A stretch of 64,000 nucleotides of DNA from Lytechinus variegatus (taxonomy: Eukaryota > Echinodermata > Echinoidea > Temnopleuroida > Toxopneustidae): positions 2,005,059-2,069,058 of the forward strand of contig NC_054744.1 of assembly GCF_018143015.1 (NCBI RefSeq), in the 5' to 3' direction. The stretch's first letter is position 1. Each line of letters opens with the position of its first letter. Made by a program: the position numbers and the translations under genes. The notes beneath the pieces are model-generated. The model saw only the letters and a list, made by a program, of their open reading frames with translations. It was not told where the DNA came from and did no database searches. Shown in pieces: positions 47,540 to 58,371 of this stretch.

Positions 47540-48290
47540 ATTAGATGCTGTTGAAGAAGGAAGACACATTTATGATGAAAAAATGCAAGCAAAAGTTAGT
47601 CTCTGCGTTCAGCCTTTGTGCCGCGATACTCCGCTGCATGCTGTAGTAGCCTCTTGTCGAGGCCCTGTCGGCTGCTTTCCGAGCTTTGTAAACTAAGCAT
47701 GGGTGTCGATCACGGGGGGGGGGATATATTCCCCCCAATATTTCAAGTGGGGGGATGGCCTGTATCATCATCCCCCCAATAATTTAGAATAGAAAAATTA
47801 TAATAATGATGATGAAAAAAATGCAAAGTTTGATCATGATGATTATAGTGATGATTATAATATGCTATTAATCAGTTTGTTTCCCTCGCAATTCGTGTAT
47901 ATTGTTATTAAAGAAAAACATTCTTTTTCAGGACTATTAAACAGATGGGTGGAGGTTCAAGATGAAAAAGAATGAAATGTTTATGTATATGATATTTTTT
48001 AACACATGACATAAAAAAACTCCAACGTTGACAGGGTGCTCCATCCCACCAGTGGTGAATAAATTAATTTTAATAAATCAATTAATGGATGGAAAAATAA
48101 ACGGGAGTAAAAGGGTGGCAAGATAAATCGTCTAAGGAATTACGGTAAGCCCGATGGAGCACGAGAAGCCACACAGTTTGTAATTTGTGCTAGTCTTAAT
48201 TGGTCCGAATCTGCATTTTATCACCATGCATTAAGAAGAAAAAAATATTGCCAGTCGGGTTAGATTTAAGAGAGAAGTGTATACACAGAG
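47540..48290. other. Repeat fragments
   Basis: 47700-47790 begins GGGTGTCGATCACGGGGGGG and has inverted CCCCCCAATA / GGGGGG patches, like the start of the G-run element at 48291. No gene is recognised in the remainder. Confidence 0.4.
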
Positions 48291-48456
48291 GCGTCGATCC
48301 TAGGGGGGGGGGGGGCAGGGGGCGATCGCCACACCAATGAAAATATTGGGGGGAACACATTTTTCCTGTTTTCATGTCATACTAAAAAGATTGCAGCTCG
48401 CGCTTCGCGCTCGCATTGTTTGTGAGGGTGAGATATGTGTCTCTTTTTCATGCGTC

Positions 48457-48457
<1 letters not shown>

Positions 48458-48514
<57 letters not shown>
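48458..48514. repeat. (TA)n dinucleotide microsatellite
   Basis: About 25 uninterrupted TA units. They generate a spurious Tyr/Ile reading frame on both strands. Confidence 0.95.
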
Positions 48515-48515
<1 letters not shown>

Positions 48516-48734
48516 GAGAGGGGTATGGATATATGTACCAATCGCTTTGATCATTGTTTATAATATATGTGTGAAGAGTAGAGTAGAATCAAGGATGAAG
48601 CAAAGTATACACTATGTTGTAAAGCTTTCGGCCCTGGCCTTCTTCAGTTTTTATTTGCTGACATGGGTCAAAGCAAATTCTCCTGAATTAGGGTGGTGTT
48701 GTGTACCGTGCGTGTGTTATTTGTAAATAAATTC

Positions 48735-49485
48735 TCTTCTTATTTTCATTCACAGTATGATTCACAGAATCCTTCGGTTTTTCCTCAAAATTATTTGCAT
48801 TTCTCTTCTTCTTTTCATTCCCAGTATGATCATTGTCACATATTGTCTTTTGTGGGACTGTGCCTTTTTTCTTTTATCGCATTTTCGATAGTCAATTAAT
48901 TATCTTCTTATTTTCATTCGCAGTATGATCACTGTTGCAGAATCCTATGTTGTTGTTTTTTGTTTTTCCGTCAAAATTAGTAGCATTTTCTCTTATTTTC
49001 ATTCCCAGTACGATCATTGTCACATACCGCCTTTTGACTATGTCCTTTTTCTTTTATCGCATGTTCAATCGTCAAGAAGGTAATTCTCTTCTTATTTTCA
49101 TTCGCAGTATGATCAATGTCGCAGAACCCTGTGGGTTTTTTTTGTGTTTTTTTTTCCAACAAAAATAGTAGCATTTTCTCTTCTTATCTTCATTCACAGT
49201 GCTATCGTTGTCACATATTGCCTTTTTGCGTGTGTCTTTTTTTCTTTTATCGCATTTTCGATCGAATAGATAGTCCACTTTGCTCGCCAAACTCACTTCA
49301 AGAAGATGATTCTCTTCTTATTTTCATTCGCAGTATGATCAATGTCGCAGAACCCTGTGGTTTCTTTTTTGTTATTTTGGGGTCAAAATAATTCGTAGCA
49401 TTTTCGATCTGAATAGATAACGCCCCTTTTCGCCGAACTGACGTCAAGAAGGTAATTATCTTTTTATTTTCAGAAATCAATATCA
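48735..49485 (+). repeat. Dimeric (higher-order) tandem repeat
   Basis: Alternating subunits. Type A contains TTTTCATTCGCAGTATGATC followed by GTCGCAGAA (48743, 48911, 49094, 49320). Type B contains TTTTCATTCCCAGTATGATC-like sequence followed by GTCACATATTG and CTTTTATCGCATTTTCGAT (48810, 48993, 49186). The dimer period is about 170-225 bp over four rounds. Open frames in this stretch are by-products of the repeat. Confidence 0.8.
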
Positions 49486-50376
49486 TTTCGCTCACCCGAT
49501 TACTCTATCTTCATTCACTTGGCTTCGTGTATTCATCTTCATTTTCTTTTTATATTGCCATGACTACAATTAGTTTATCACAGTAGGGGTGGCAGTAGTG
49601 ATTTTTAAGTAGTGAAAAAAAGGAGAGAAAAAAAGGAAGGAATTGGGATTGGAAATGAATATTACATGACGTCCATTAAGTCGTCCCCCTCCCTATGTAT
49701 TGGCGCCCCCTGAATGAGGGTGTGTGTGTGTGGGGGGGGGGGGATTGGGTCATTTCGTTTAACCAACGTAGTTATGTACATGCGGGTTGACATTGTCCTT
49801 CCCATTTGATAACAAAGCGAGCTGTCAAAGCATTAATATAGGGTCGTTTAAGATCGAAAGATTTCTTGCTTACCCCCAAAAAAATCCTCGTCTCCCAAAG
49901 ATGAAATTAAAGGAAAGAGAGAGAATTTAAAAATGATATTTTTCGGAATATAATGTCAAAATCTATGACAAAATTTTATCTTTGTATGATATAAAATTAT
50001 CGCAATTTTTGCTCGCACGCAACGTTTTATAAATTTTGCCTGATTCACCATAGTTTGTCACCTAAACATTTTTGGCTTATATACGCCACAGGTCAAAATA
50101 TATCACTAAGTAAGATTAAATGAAAATATTAATTTCTTTTCTCGTCCGCTTCGCTCTCTCGGGACTTTTATAAAAAAACTTTCACCACTCGCTCCGTGCT
50201 GTGCTCCCTCTATTTTTTAAACTCTTGATGCTATTCCCGCATAGAGAGCTTAGCCCTAAAACGCTTGCGCACGATCATAAAAAATCCTGTTCATTCCATA
50301 CTTTTTATGACCGGGAATTTTTTGGCTATTGCCCCCCCCCCCCCGCCACCGACCCCTGATACGCATCTACCAGGGA

Positions 50377-50637
50377 GAGAGAGAGAGAGAGCGGGGGGGG
50401 GGAAGAACCCTCACTTTAGTCACCATGACAAAGAAAGTAATTAAAACTTTATAGACTGATCATATTATTTCTTCGTCATGATCAAAGTACGAAATATATC
50501 AATTATTAACGTAATGATAAACAATTTATCATAGATGATTTTTTTCATCAAACATGCATGAGTGTATATGAGACGAAAATGGTTTCATGAGCCACGGTTA
50601 TTTTTTCATGATAACGTATACTTCATTATCAAGAAAT
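50377..50637 (+). other. Upstream flank of the SRCR gene
   Basis: A short (GA)n run then a G-run at 50378-50402, followed by AT-rich sequence that must hold the SRCR promoter and 5' UTR if the gene is transcribed. No TATA box is identified with confidence. Confidence 0.4.
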
Positions 50638-50713
50638 ATGAATATCCTTTGCATGCTCATAGCGATGGGGATGATTAATATCTTCCAGACACACAGGGCA
50701 GAAGCAGAGACTG
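50638..50713 (+). CDS. SRCR gene exon 1: signal peptide
   Basis: ATG at 50638 opens MNILCMLIAMGMINIFQ followed by THRAEAET, a hydrophobic signal sequence with a plausible cleavage site near THRA-EA. Splice donor GTGAGT follows a phase-1 G (ACT G|GTGAGT), the phase used by all intact SRCR exons here. Too short to appear as a standalone ORF. Confidence 0.8.
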
Positions 50714-50931
50714 GTGAGTAGACACAATATTTTCAAAGCAGTTCTTCATTTTATTTCATGAATGAATGAATCAATCAATCAATCCACCCATCAATCAATC
50801 AATCAATCAATCAATCCTTATTTCCTAATCAGTCGACCATCTTAATTCTAAAGGGTGTATGTTTAGAAGGCACATTATGAGAGAGAGAAGATATTTATCA
50901 TTTGGCATTCTGTATTATTGGAACATTTCAG

Positions 50932-52106
50932 AGGGCGACGTCCGACTCGTTGACGGTTCAAACGCGTACGAAGGACGAGTCAAGGTCTTCTCTGGAGAAG
51001 ATGCGTCGATCCGGGGGGGGGGGGCGATCGCCCCACCAATGAAAATATTGGGGCAAATATATCGTTTTGTACCCCAATAATCCGGCATGTGCAAAAATAA
51101 AATAAGATTGTAATGTTACACAGAAATTAGAAAAGCGAGATTGAGATACAAAACTCCTTCTTTATTTAAAATAGTGCTCAAAATGTTCGCTTTTTTAGAT
51201 AGGAATATAACAATCTTCAGCTCGCGCTTCGCGCTCGCATCATTTTGGTAGCTAAAACCCATACTTTTCATGATTAAATAGGTAAATAGAATGTCCCCTT
51301 TTCAGTTCTAAACCTCAAAAGAACTCCCGCTTCGATTTGCCATAATCTTTTGATGGATATATATCTTGTTCTTTATTAAAAACGTCCGTTTAACTCAATT
51401 TTTTTAGATCAAAATATCAAACTTTTCGGCTCACGTTTCGCGCTCGCATCTATTATTGTTTTAGATACCGATCATTAATCATTGGTACCAAAAATGCTTA
51501 CAATATCAAGCTTTCAGGTCAGAATATAAAGAAATTTTAGCTCGCTCTCGACACTCGCATTATCTGTGTAGTGAGATATGTATCTTCCTCACGAGTTACT
51601 ATAAACATTCCTAAACAGGTCACTTTTTCCAGTTTTGTATACTACAAAATTTGAGCTCGCGCTTCGCGCTCGCATTAATTTGTTGGTGAGACATGTGTCT
51701 CTTTCTCATGAGTCACATACATACATATATATATAGGCCTATATATAAATATATGTATAGGCCTATGTATGTGTTTGTTTGTTTTGAGTAGTCGAGCGCC
51801 TATGGAACGTTGATTCACTTTATCATTTTGCCCCCCCCCCTGTCTGTGGTCGTCTGTTCGATTCAGCCAAAGGACGGGTTGTGCGCCACCAACTAGGCCT
51901 CGGGAGCGTGGCGTTGAGTTGGAAACCAGTTTCTGTCATGTACGATGCGTATTTTGGCGAGAATGCTAATCTACCTATAAATTTTGCTGATGCGAGATGT
52001 GTCGGTGTAGAAGATCGTCTGACTGTTTGCGATAGTACATGGGGAGATGATGTAGTAGAATGCGATCATTCACAGGATGTCGGGATCATATGCTCGTATG
52101 GAAATG
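50932..52106 (+). pseudogene. SRCR domain 1, split by an 835-bp insertion
   Basis: After acceptor TTTCAG the exon reads EGDVRLVDGSNAYEGRVKVF then SGED (to about 51002), the canonical SRCR start. It resumes at about 51838 with VCGRLFDSAKGRVVRHQLG and continues through RCVGVEDRLTVCDSTWGDD to DVGIICSYGN, with donor GTAAGA at 52107. The conserved Cys of VVCRQLG is Arg here. The interval is a repeat element that ends the open frame at 51080. The second half has no stop, so the insertion may be young or spliced around (AG at 51874-51875). Confidence 0.85.
51003..51838. mobile_element. G-run/C-run bordered element inserted in SRCR exon
   Basis: It starts GCGTCGATCCGGGGGGG and GATCGCCCCACCAATGAAAA (same start as 48291) and ends TTTGCCCCCCCCCC. 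Four interior copies of the GCTCGCGCTTCGCGCTCGCAT motif lie at 51220, 51429, 51540 and 51654, spaced about 110-210 bp. Non-coding; the target duplication is obscured by homopolymer ends. Confidence 0.75.
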
Positions 52107-52894
52107 GTAAGAAATCTTCTATTCTTTTAAATATAAGCTAGGGAGTTATAATAATAATACATAAGATTTATATAGCGCACTTTCCATCTTGATTAGATGC
52201 TCAAGGCGCTTCAGAGCAGAACAACAAAAACTATTTACATATAATACATGTCTGAACAATAAGTCAATGTCTACCAAAAAACACTTTTATACAGATATGT
52301 TATCAGGTTGCCCTTGAAGGTGGTCACTGAAGTCTGGGTTTTAAAACTGTGTGGGAGAGAATTCCACAGGCTAGGTCCTGCATGAGCAGTTACTTGGGAC
52401 CTTTCGCAATCCTCACGGACGCTAACATTAGGGTCCCCTAACACAAAAGTTAACGCTTAATCATACACTTGATTTTTAAGATTGATTGTACATTATAGTC
52501 AATAGAATCAAACGTAGAAAACTGCTCTACAATCAATGCTAAGCTTTGTGTTACAGGGGGTTACAGGCCCTACAGATCTGCTTTTCGTGTGCAAAATCCT
52601 TTCCCGCGACACCCGCACCATACACACATGTATATTACGACTGACGGCTGGAGATATTCGAAATGCAGGACCTAAAATAGATTATGACATGGATAAGAAA
52701 GTGGTTTTTCAAACAAATCGAGTACATATTGAGTGAGGAAAAACTTACTGAATGAAGGCTTAGATATAGATCATTACAGTCCATCGAATCGATATTGCAT
52801 TTAATGTGGATTATTGGTGGATCACTGGCAATTGATTTCATGGGTCAGATCAACCTCTCTAGCCGAAACCATTTCTGTACACAGCACATGCAAT
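52107..52894 (-). mobile_element. L2-like LINE 3' end (about 52146-52400) and flank
   Basis: On the minus strand 52400-52146 encodes LWNSLPHSFKTQTSVTTFKG, the C-terminus of L2/CR1 RTs. It then continues into a 3' UTR ending GAAGCGCCTTGAGCATCTAA ... GTGCGCTATATAAATCTTAT and (ATT)n. This tail matches the tail of SINE family A. Nothing is recognised from 52440 to 52894. Confidence 0.75.
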
Positions 52895-53755
52895 ACGTTT
52901 TTGTCTCATCTGCATAGCAGAGTGAGACTATAGGCACCGCTTTTCCGATGGCGGCGGCGGCGGCGACGGCGTTATTTTTGAAAACTTGGTGAAAAATGAT
53001 TTGCGCAGAACTTTGAAATAGTTATGCGAATAAAAGAAGACCTTAATCATGAAGAACATGTGGAATAGTAAAATTGATTTGAAGATATCATTTAACTTTT
53101 TAAACTTGTTCCCTTGCACAAAACACTTCGAAGAGTGCATTGCGCCCAAATCCCCACACACTGAGGCCATCGTGACGATATTTGCTTTACACTGAGCTAC
53201 GTGATTTACATGAAGTGGCTTAGGCTTGATTTTCATTTTGTTAATCATTGTCAAGCTTGGGAAAAGTGTGGAGAAACAAGTATTAAATGAAAAATGAAAT
53301 GCAAACCAACTTTAAATGATAAAAACTTAGTGAAAAATGCTGGAGATGTCTGATATAAACTTTTGTACATATTCAGTTATGTCCTCAGATCCAGCTGGCA
53401 CAAAAAGGGTAAAGGTTGTGCTTACTAAGTGTTGAAATTTCAATTTGGGCGGCAAAATTGTTACAATATTCATGAATGTATCCGTTGTATTTCAATTGAC
53501 TAAAAGTGCGAGGGAAATTTATGAGTTATGCTTCGCAGGGTAAGTTTGATTTCGCCCTTTCCCCTTGACACAGCGTGAAAACAAGCATTTCTGCGCAAAC
53601 AGATTTCTGCGAGCTTTACAAAAATGGACAGTGCTCACTCAAGTGTAACATTCTGTCAAAACTTTTACTTTCATTGGATAGATGAGACCCAAACCTATAA
53701 TTATATGTGAAAAATTACCCACATTTTGTATATTTTTTAATTTCCCAGGGCTTTT
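52895..53755 (+). mobile_element. Interspersed repeat with GTCTCAC hairpin start, copy 2
   Basis: It begins GTTTTTGTCTCATCTGCATA GCAGAGTGAGAC, then CGCTTTTCCGATGGCGGCGG, colinear with the copy at 46366. The rest (53000-53755) has no coding sequence that I can identify. Confidence 0.65.
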
Positions 53756-54704
53756 TCAAAGTGTAAACTTTTTTTGATACACACTGTATATTTCATACGG
53801 CTGAACGATAGGGCACATAGAGGGCGCCGGTAAGAAACACGGTAATTGATGTTTATTCAACCTAGGTAAGTTTGAAGAAATTTGTAGAAAATTGTCATTT
53901 ATACGGTTGGCAGTTTCTTTATAATTATTTAGAACATCCGTTAACAGACCCGGAATGCTAATTGGTGCCAGATTTTGAGGACCATTTGTCAGATACTTAA
54001 TTTGTCGATACCAGTTAGCAGGATTCTGAGTTTTAAGGTTGCGTACTCTTTTATTGTAAAACTCTTTCTTAGCAACCCTGATCGATTTTATTACTTTATT
54101 TCTTAAATACCGCCAAAGGACTTGGTTACGAGCATGCCAAGATTTTTGCCTTTGCAAAATTAATGACTTAATATTACAGTTCATCCATGGTGTGTCATTT
54201 ACATGCATAGATACGGATTTTACCGGTAATCATCGATCAAGATTGGTTTGAAGAGTATGAAGAAATAAATCACATTTTGAAGAAGGATCTTCTGTGGTGT
54301 ATACTTCCTCCCAAGAATGATCAATTAACCAAGACCCAAATTCACGAATTCCGCTATGAGGTAAAGGACGCACAGATCTCTTTTTGATCTTATTTTGCAA
54401 TGACACATTTTCTGAAAAAGGGCACCACAAATTACAATAATGGACACTCATACCTATTCGTGCAAGAATCTGTGGGTTTTTAAAGTGATTGTAACAGTTG
54501 GAAATGATTTTGTCTAAAATATTGTTTCCTCTAGTTGGTTCTGTTACAACTTGTTTAAAGCAGTCATTATGTAGAATCAGGCTTTCATCCAAATCATTAA
54601 AATCTCCTATAATATAGAAACATCTGCATCTGGATACTGAACAAAAAACGCTGTCAACTGTAGCAGTCAAATGTTTGATGTATTGATCCGCCATAGGATG
54701 TCTT
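53756..54704 (-). pseudogene. Non-LTR LINE fragment: AP endonuclease and linker region
   Basis: Minus-strand translation from 54704: PPRHPMADQYIKHL, then CFYIIGDFNDLDESLI (endonuclease GDFN motif), VTEPTRGNNILDKIISNC and PQILARIGMSVHY (degenerate SDH). After a break near 54225 it continues NCNIKSLILQRQKSWHARN and KTQNPANWYRQIKYLTNG, the usual linker before the RT. The RT itself is missing. Its 5' edge lies directly against the SRCR2 exon. Confidence 0.8.
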
Positions 54705-55095
54705 GGTGGATCGGAAGGAGATATCCGATTAGTCGGAGCTGGTGTTGGAATCGAATCAGAAGGTCGAGTTCAAATATTATGTAACAGTTAGTGGAGTAGT
54801 ATTTGTCATTATTCATGGGATATGAAAGGTATGTAATATGAAGTGTATCCTTAATAATTGAGATAATGACTTTGTTGTACGCATCCAAGCATTTATTTTG
54901 ACTACTGTATAAGTGACTAATGAAGAGTGGTCACAAGAAATGTAATGTTTCGCGATCACGTTGATTCAGATAAAAAAACAATGATCTGCATCACTTTACT
55001 TTTAGAACATCTTCTTGATTGTGAGAATGATGGATGGGGTGTCGAAGACTGTGAACTTCATCAGGAAGACGCAGGCATCGTATGTGAAAGTGAGG
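54697..55095 (+). pseudogene. SRCR domain 2, two exon pieces with a premature stop
   Basis: 54705-54828 reads SEGDIRLVGAGVGIESEGRV then QILCNS, followed by TAG (54789-54791) and WSSICHYSWDMKG, ending at donor GTATGT. 55006-55095 (acceptor TTTTAG) reads EHLLDCENDGWGVEDCELHQ EDAGIVC with donor GTAAGT. The middle of the domain (VVCRQLGY ... VQC) is missing. The acceptor of the first piece now lies in or at the edge of the LINE fragment on its left. Confidence 0.78.
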
Positions 55096-55707
55096 GTAAG
55101 TATGGCTACATTGAATATTTTGGAAGTGTTGGATATATTAGATATACTTATTTTTTTCCGGATGCTTTATCATTTAAAACTATATTTTATGTTCTATGCT
55201 TTAAATCTATACACAATATTTATCTTTTTATTCCCTTGCTTAGTAGAATCCTATGACAAACTGTTTATACTAGGCCTAACAACTTATTTTCTCTCTCATT
55301 CAAGTAACTTTATCATGCAAAAGATGTCATCGAAATTCGATCAAGACGCACAGCCACTGAGGTGGCCACGCACGTATGTTTTTGATGGAGGAGGTGGGGA
55401 TTATAAGTGAAGTGAAAAAGAGGGAAAAAGAAAAGAAAGGGGGGGGGGGAGAGGACGGAGAACGGTATAAAAAGTCTGGAAAGTGTGACTCAATAATACA
55501 TCTATATTTTGATATGAAAAAAATATGGCGTAACCATCACGTCGTCCAGCTTGCCCGCCTCCTATTACAATACCCGAGCTGGCGCATCTATTGGTTTCGA
55601 AAAATGGTAAAACCTGTTATTTTATCTCTCATGATGACACCTCAAAGCTAGCTCCCATGGTTAACGTTCCGATCTTTCAAAGTCATGAGATTCTCTTTTA
55701 ATTTCAG

Positions 55708-55985
55708 TTCCTCCATCAGAAGGGGATGTACGGCTACGAGATGGAGAAACATTCGATGAGGGTAGACTTGAGATATACCACAATGGCGTGTGGGGTACAT
55801 CTGCAGGACCAACTGAAAAAAAAATGAAGCTAAAGTTGCATGCCGACAACTGGGCTATGATCATGTCAGTAAAGTCAACATCTATACGAACTATATTTTC
55901 AGGCCTCTCCAACTGGATAATGTCGAATGTGTCAGTGACAATGAAAGTTTGACTTAGTCGATTTGACATTTTCCGAACCTAGACA
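55708..55985 (+). pseudogene. SRCR domain 3 with frameshifts and stops
   Basis: Acceptor ATTTCAG, then VPPSEGDVRLRDGETFDEG RLEIYHNGVWGT in frame. At about 55801 the frame shifts: CRTN-stop-KKNEAKVACRQLGYDHV and QLDNVECVSDNESLT-stop follow in another frame, next to an A9 run at 55817-55825. At least one indel and two stops are therefore present. A foldback element begins about 15 bp after the last SRCR-like residues. Confidence 0.82.
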
Positions 55986-55999
55986 TTTTCTTTCAGATG

Positions 56000-58245
56000 A
56001 TTTTTTTTGGATTCAGGTTCCTATGAGTTCCTATAACAAATTCAGCTTGGTTGCCCAAAGTTGCCGATTGGACAATTTTGCTAATTTGCATAAATCCAAA
56101 ATGGACGCCAGATGCCATCTTGAAAACCAAACTTTTGACCCCCTTGCCCCAAAATGACGAGGAATAACGAGTTTAAAAGTGTTTTCTCCATAATTCCTAA
56201 ATAAAAGTGTCCAGTGATAAGTAGGCGTCCGTACGTGTCAACAGACGATGTTGTAGCGCTAGGTCTTACATTTTGGAAAGTGGCTGTAGAGCTCCGCTCT
56301 TGATTGGCAGTCTCTAGAGCAATTTTTACAGATGAAGGAGGATGGCGCTGAAATAGCGAGGTTCAGATAGAGATGCTGCCCTAGCCTTTCTCCTAGGTAT
56401 TTGGTCAGCAATTTAGCATTCCAATTATTTCTGACGTCTTGACACATGTACTTACATGTAGTAGTTCTCCATAGATGGCGTCTATCCACATCAAGTGTTA
56501 TCGCCTATATGTCACGTTTGAATGTGTGATCTACCGATGGGGTGAGACTTATCACATAGCTCACCTTACCTTGGCGAATCCAAGAAGGGATTTGCGAAGG
56601 TTTCATGCGACGAACATGCCCCAACCACCTGATGTGCCCTTGACTAAGGAGGGAGAATAAGTTTGGGATGCCAGCATGTACGCTGAAGGGCCTCTGCATT
56701 TTTCACTCTGTCCCGCCATTTAAAGTGCAGGATACGTTCGAGGCAGCTGACATAGAAGATGTTGTTCGGCGTATACGTTTTCAGACTCACTTCTTTATAC
56801 AGGAGCTTGGCCATGACTGTGGCAAGTTTTTCTATCCTGGTGCCTATCTTCTTGTCAAGTGAAAGGTAGGTGAGGAGTCCACCACAGTCAGATGAGTGCG
56901 TGCTGTTGATAGTCAATGTATTGAGTCGATCAGGATTTATGTCCTTTACAGTCTGATTGGTGATCCAAACTCCTTACATGCACAGGACAGACGGCTGACT
57001 AGGTCTTGTACTCCCGTCTCTTTATGAGAGGCAAGGGCGACGTCGTTGCCGTAAAATCTCACGAATGAGAACCATCCTGACCATTGTTTTTGCACGTAGT
57101 CGGTCAATGTTAACCTGCTCTGGTACGGATATAAATGCCTTTTGTGCATTCGCCAAATGCATACTGGGGAAGCATGGAGAAGACCCCACAGAGTGTCAGG
57201 GCCAGGCAAAGCCTTGCTTTACACCACTGCTCACTGGAACTGAAGGAAGGTACCAGATAATTATGTTCCAGCGTTGTAGCAAATTGTGCTCATGGAATTA
57301 TATGACCACGGAACAGTTTTTGGGGACAGCCTATCTTAGGAGGCTAAATGGTGCATTTTTGCTGACCAAGTCAGGACGAAATTAAAGCCCAATGATAAAA
57401 AGGAAGGTACATAGTTAATTATGATTTTCTGAAAAATACGGAAAATCACTTTTTAATTCATATAATGCTTTGAAGTCCTTTCACTAGAAAAGTATGGTTG
57501 GACATCGAAAATGATTAGAACTACCGAAATGGATCATAGCCCAAATCTTGCAAGGTTTCATTCTTAGGTGAGAGGTTAATGACGAAATCTATGAACAATA
57601 ATCTGACCTTTTAGACCTGGCTTGACCTCAAACTCAAAATGGAGAGATTAAGAGAAATAAATAATTCTTACTGAAATCCCCTTACATGAGCTCCTACACA
57701 CAATAGTAACCTGACCCTCTCGAAGACAGCGTGTACGCTTTTGGGGGAGAGTAATTCTTCAAGGTTTAAGTTCAATAGTCTCGGGAAGTAGGTTTTTTTA
57801 TATGGTTTTCAGCGGCCATCTTGGATTTGATCTCAAGATGATCCTACATATATTGCAAAATTATTAACAGAAATGGAATTAACATACCAAATAACTCACG
57901 AAAAGTGGTATTATTCATGATTCTGTGACAAAGGGGTCAGAAGTTAACATTTCAAGATAGCATCATCTGTCGGCCATCTTGGATTTGACTTGAAGATGAC
58001 CTTATATTGCAAAAAAAAATGAAGAATGAGATTCTAAACACACCTAACCTCCTAAAAAGAGTCATTGTTCATCATTTTGGAGCAAGAGTTCAAAAGTTAG
58101 GTTTTCAAGATCTGGCGGCCATTTTGGATTTATGCAAATTAGAAAAATTGCCCAAACGGCAAGTTTCGGCAACCAAGCAGAATTTGTTCTAGGACCTCAT
58201 AGGAACATGAATCAAGAAAAAAAAAACTTCATCAGAAAAAAACAT
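56000..58245. mobile_element. Foldback element with long inverted arms enclosing LINE RT sequence
   Basis: The left arm (56000-56185) contains GGTTCCTATGAGTTCC, GCTTGGTTGCCC, GCTAATTTGCATAAATCC and AAAATGGACGCCAGAT. The right arm (about 58055-58245) is its reverse complement (CAGATCTTGAAAACC-type order preserved). The right arm continues leftward as about 150-bp tandem units marked by CGGCCATCTTGGATTTGA (57813, 57970; partial at 58117). The superfamily is unassigned. It sits between SRCR3 and the next SRCR scrap. Confidence 0.72.
56230..57260 (-). pseudogene. Non-LTR RT C-terminal half inside the foldback element
   Basis: Minus strand from 57260: FVRFYGNDVALASHKETGVQ (the ND-V replaces the catalytic YADD), VSRLSCACKEFG, then LSLDKKIGTRIEKLATVMAK (56850-56790). 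RILHFKWRDRVKNAEALQRT and GHIRWLGHVRRM follow, and the C-terminal zinc motif SFICKNCSRDCQSRAELYSH FPKC ends at about 56260. Frame changes occur at each junction, so it is dead. It is a different LINE family from those at 39.8 and 43.4 kb. Confidence 0.82.
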
Positions 58246-58269
58246 TTTTATGGTTGATGTATTGAGCCT

Positions 58270-58371
58270 GTGGGACTATTAATCGACTGATTGTTACTTT
58301 AGTCCTTGGAGTGATGTAAGCTTTTCTTCATCGTATGGAATTGCCTGCTCAGGAGATCCAGATAGGTCGTT
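58270..58371 (+). pseudogene. SRCR C-terminal scrap
   Basis: STDCYFSPWSDVSFSSSYGIACSGDPD-like translation at about 58283-58368 resembles the last third of an SRCR domain (C ... W ... GI-CSG). A TTTAG within it could be mistaken for an acceptor. It may be the end of SRCR3 separated by the foldback insertion, or the remains of a fourth domain. The donor phase does not fit the next exon. Confidence 0.5.

Larger units (their letters stand above)
48291..50376. mobile_element. G-run/C-run bordered element carrying GCGAGC repeats and a tandem array
   Basis: The left border is GCGTCGATCCTAGGGGGG; the right border, read inward, is GCGTATCAGGGGTCGGTGGC followed by a G-run. The left-end sequence GATCGCC-CACCAATGAAAATATTGGGG recurs at 51026 in the insertion within the SRCR exon, so this is a dispersed family. 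Inside are one GCTCGCGCTTCGCGCTCGC (48396-48414), a (TA)n run and a dimeric tandem array. No coding sequence is recognised. Confidence 0.6.

Noticed and set aside
48337..48726. 129-codon membrane-like frame
   Set aside because: Its hydrophobic centre is a (TA)n repeat read as Tyr/Ile; no homology-like features.
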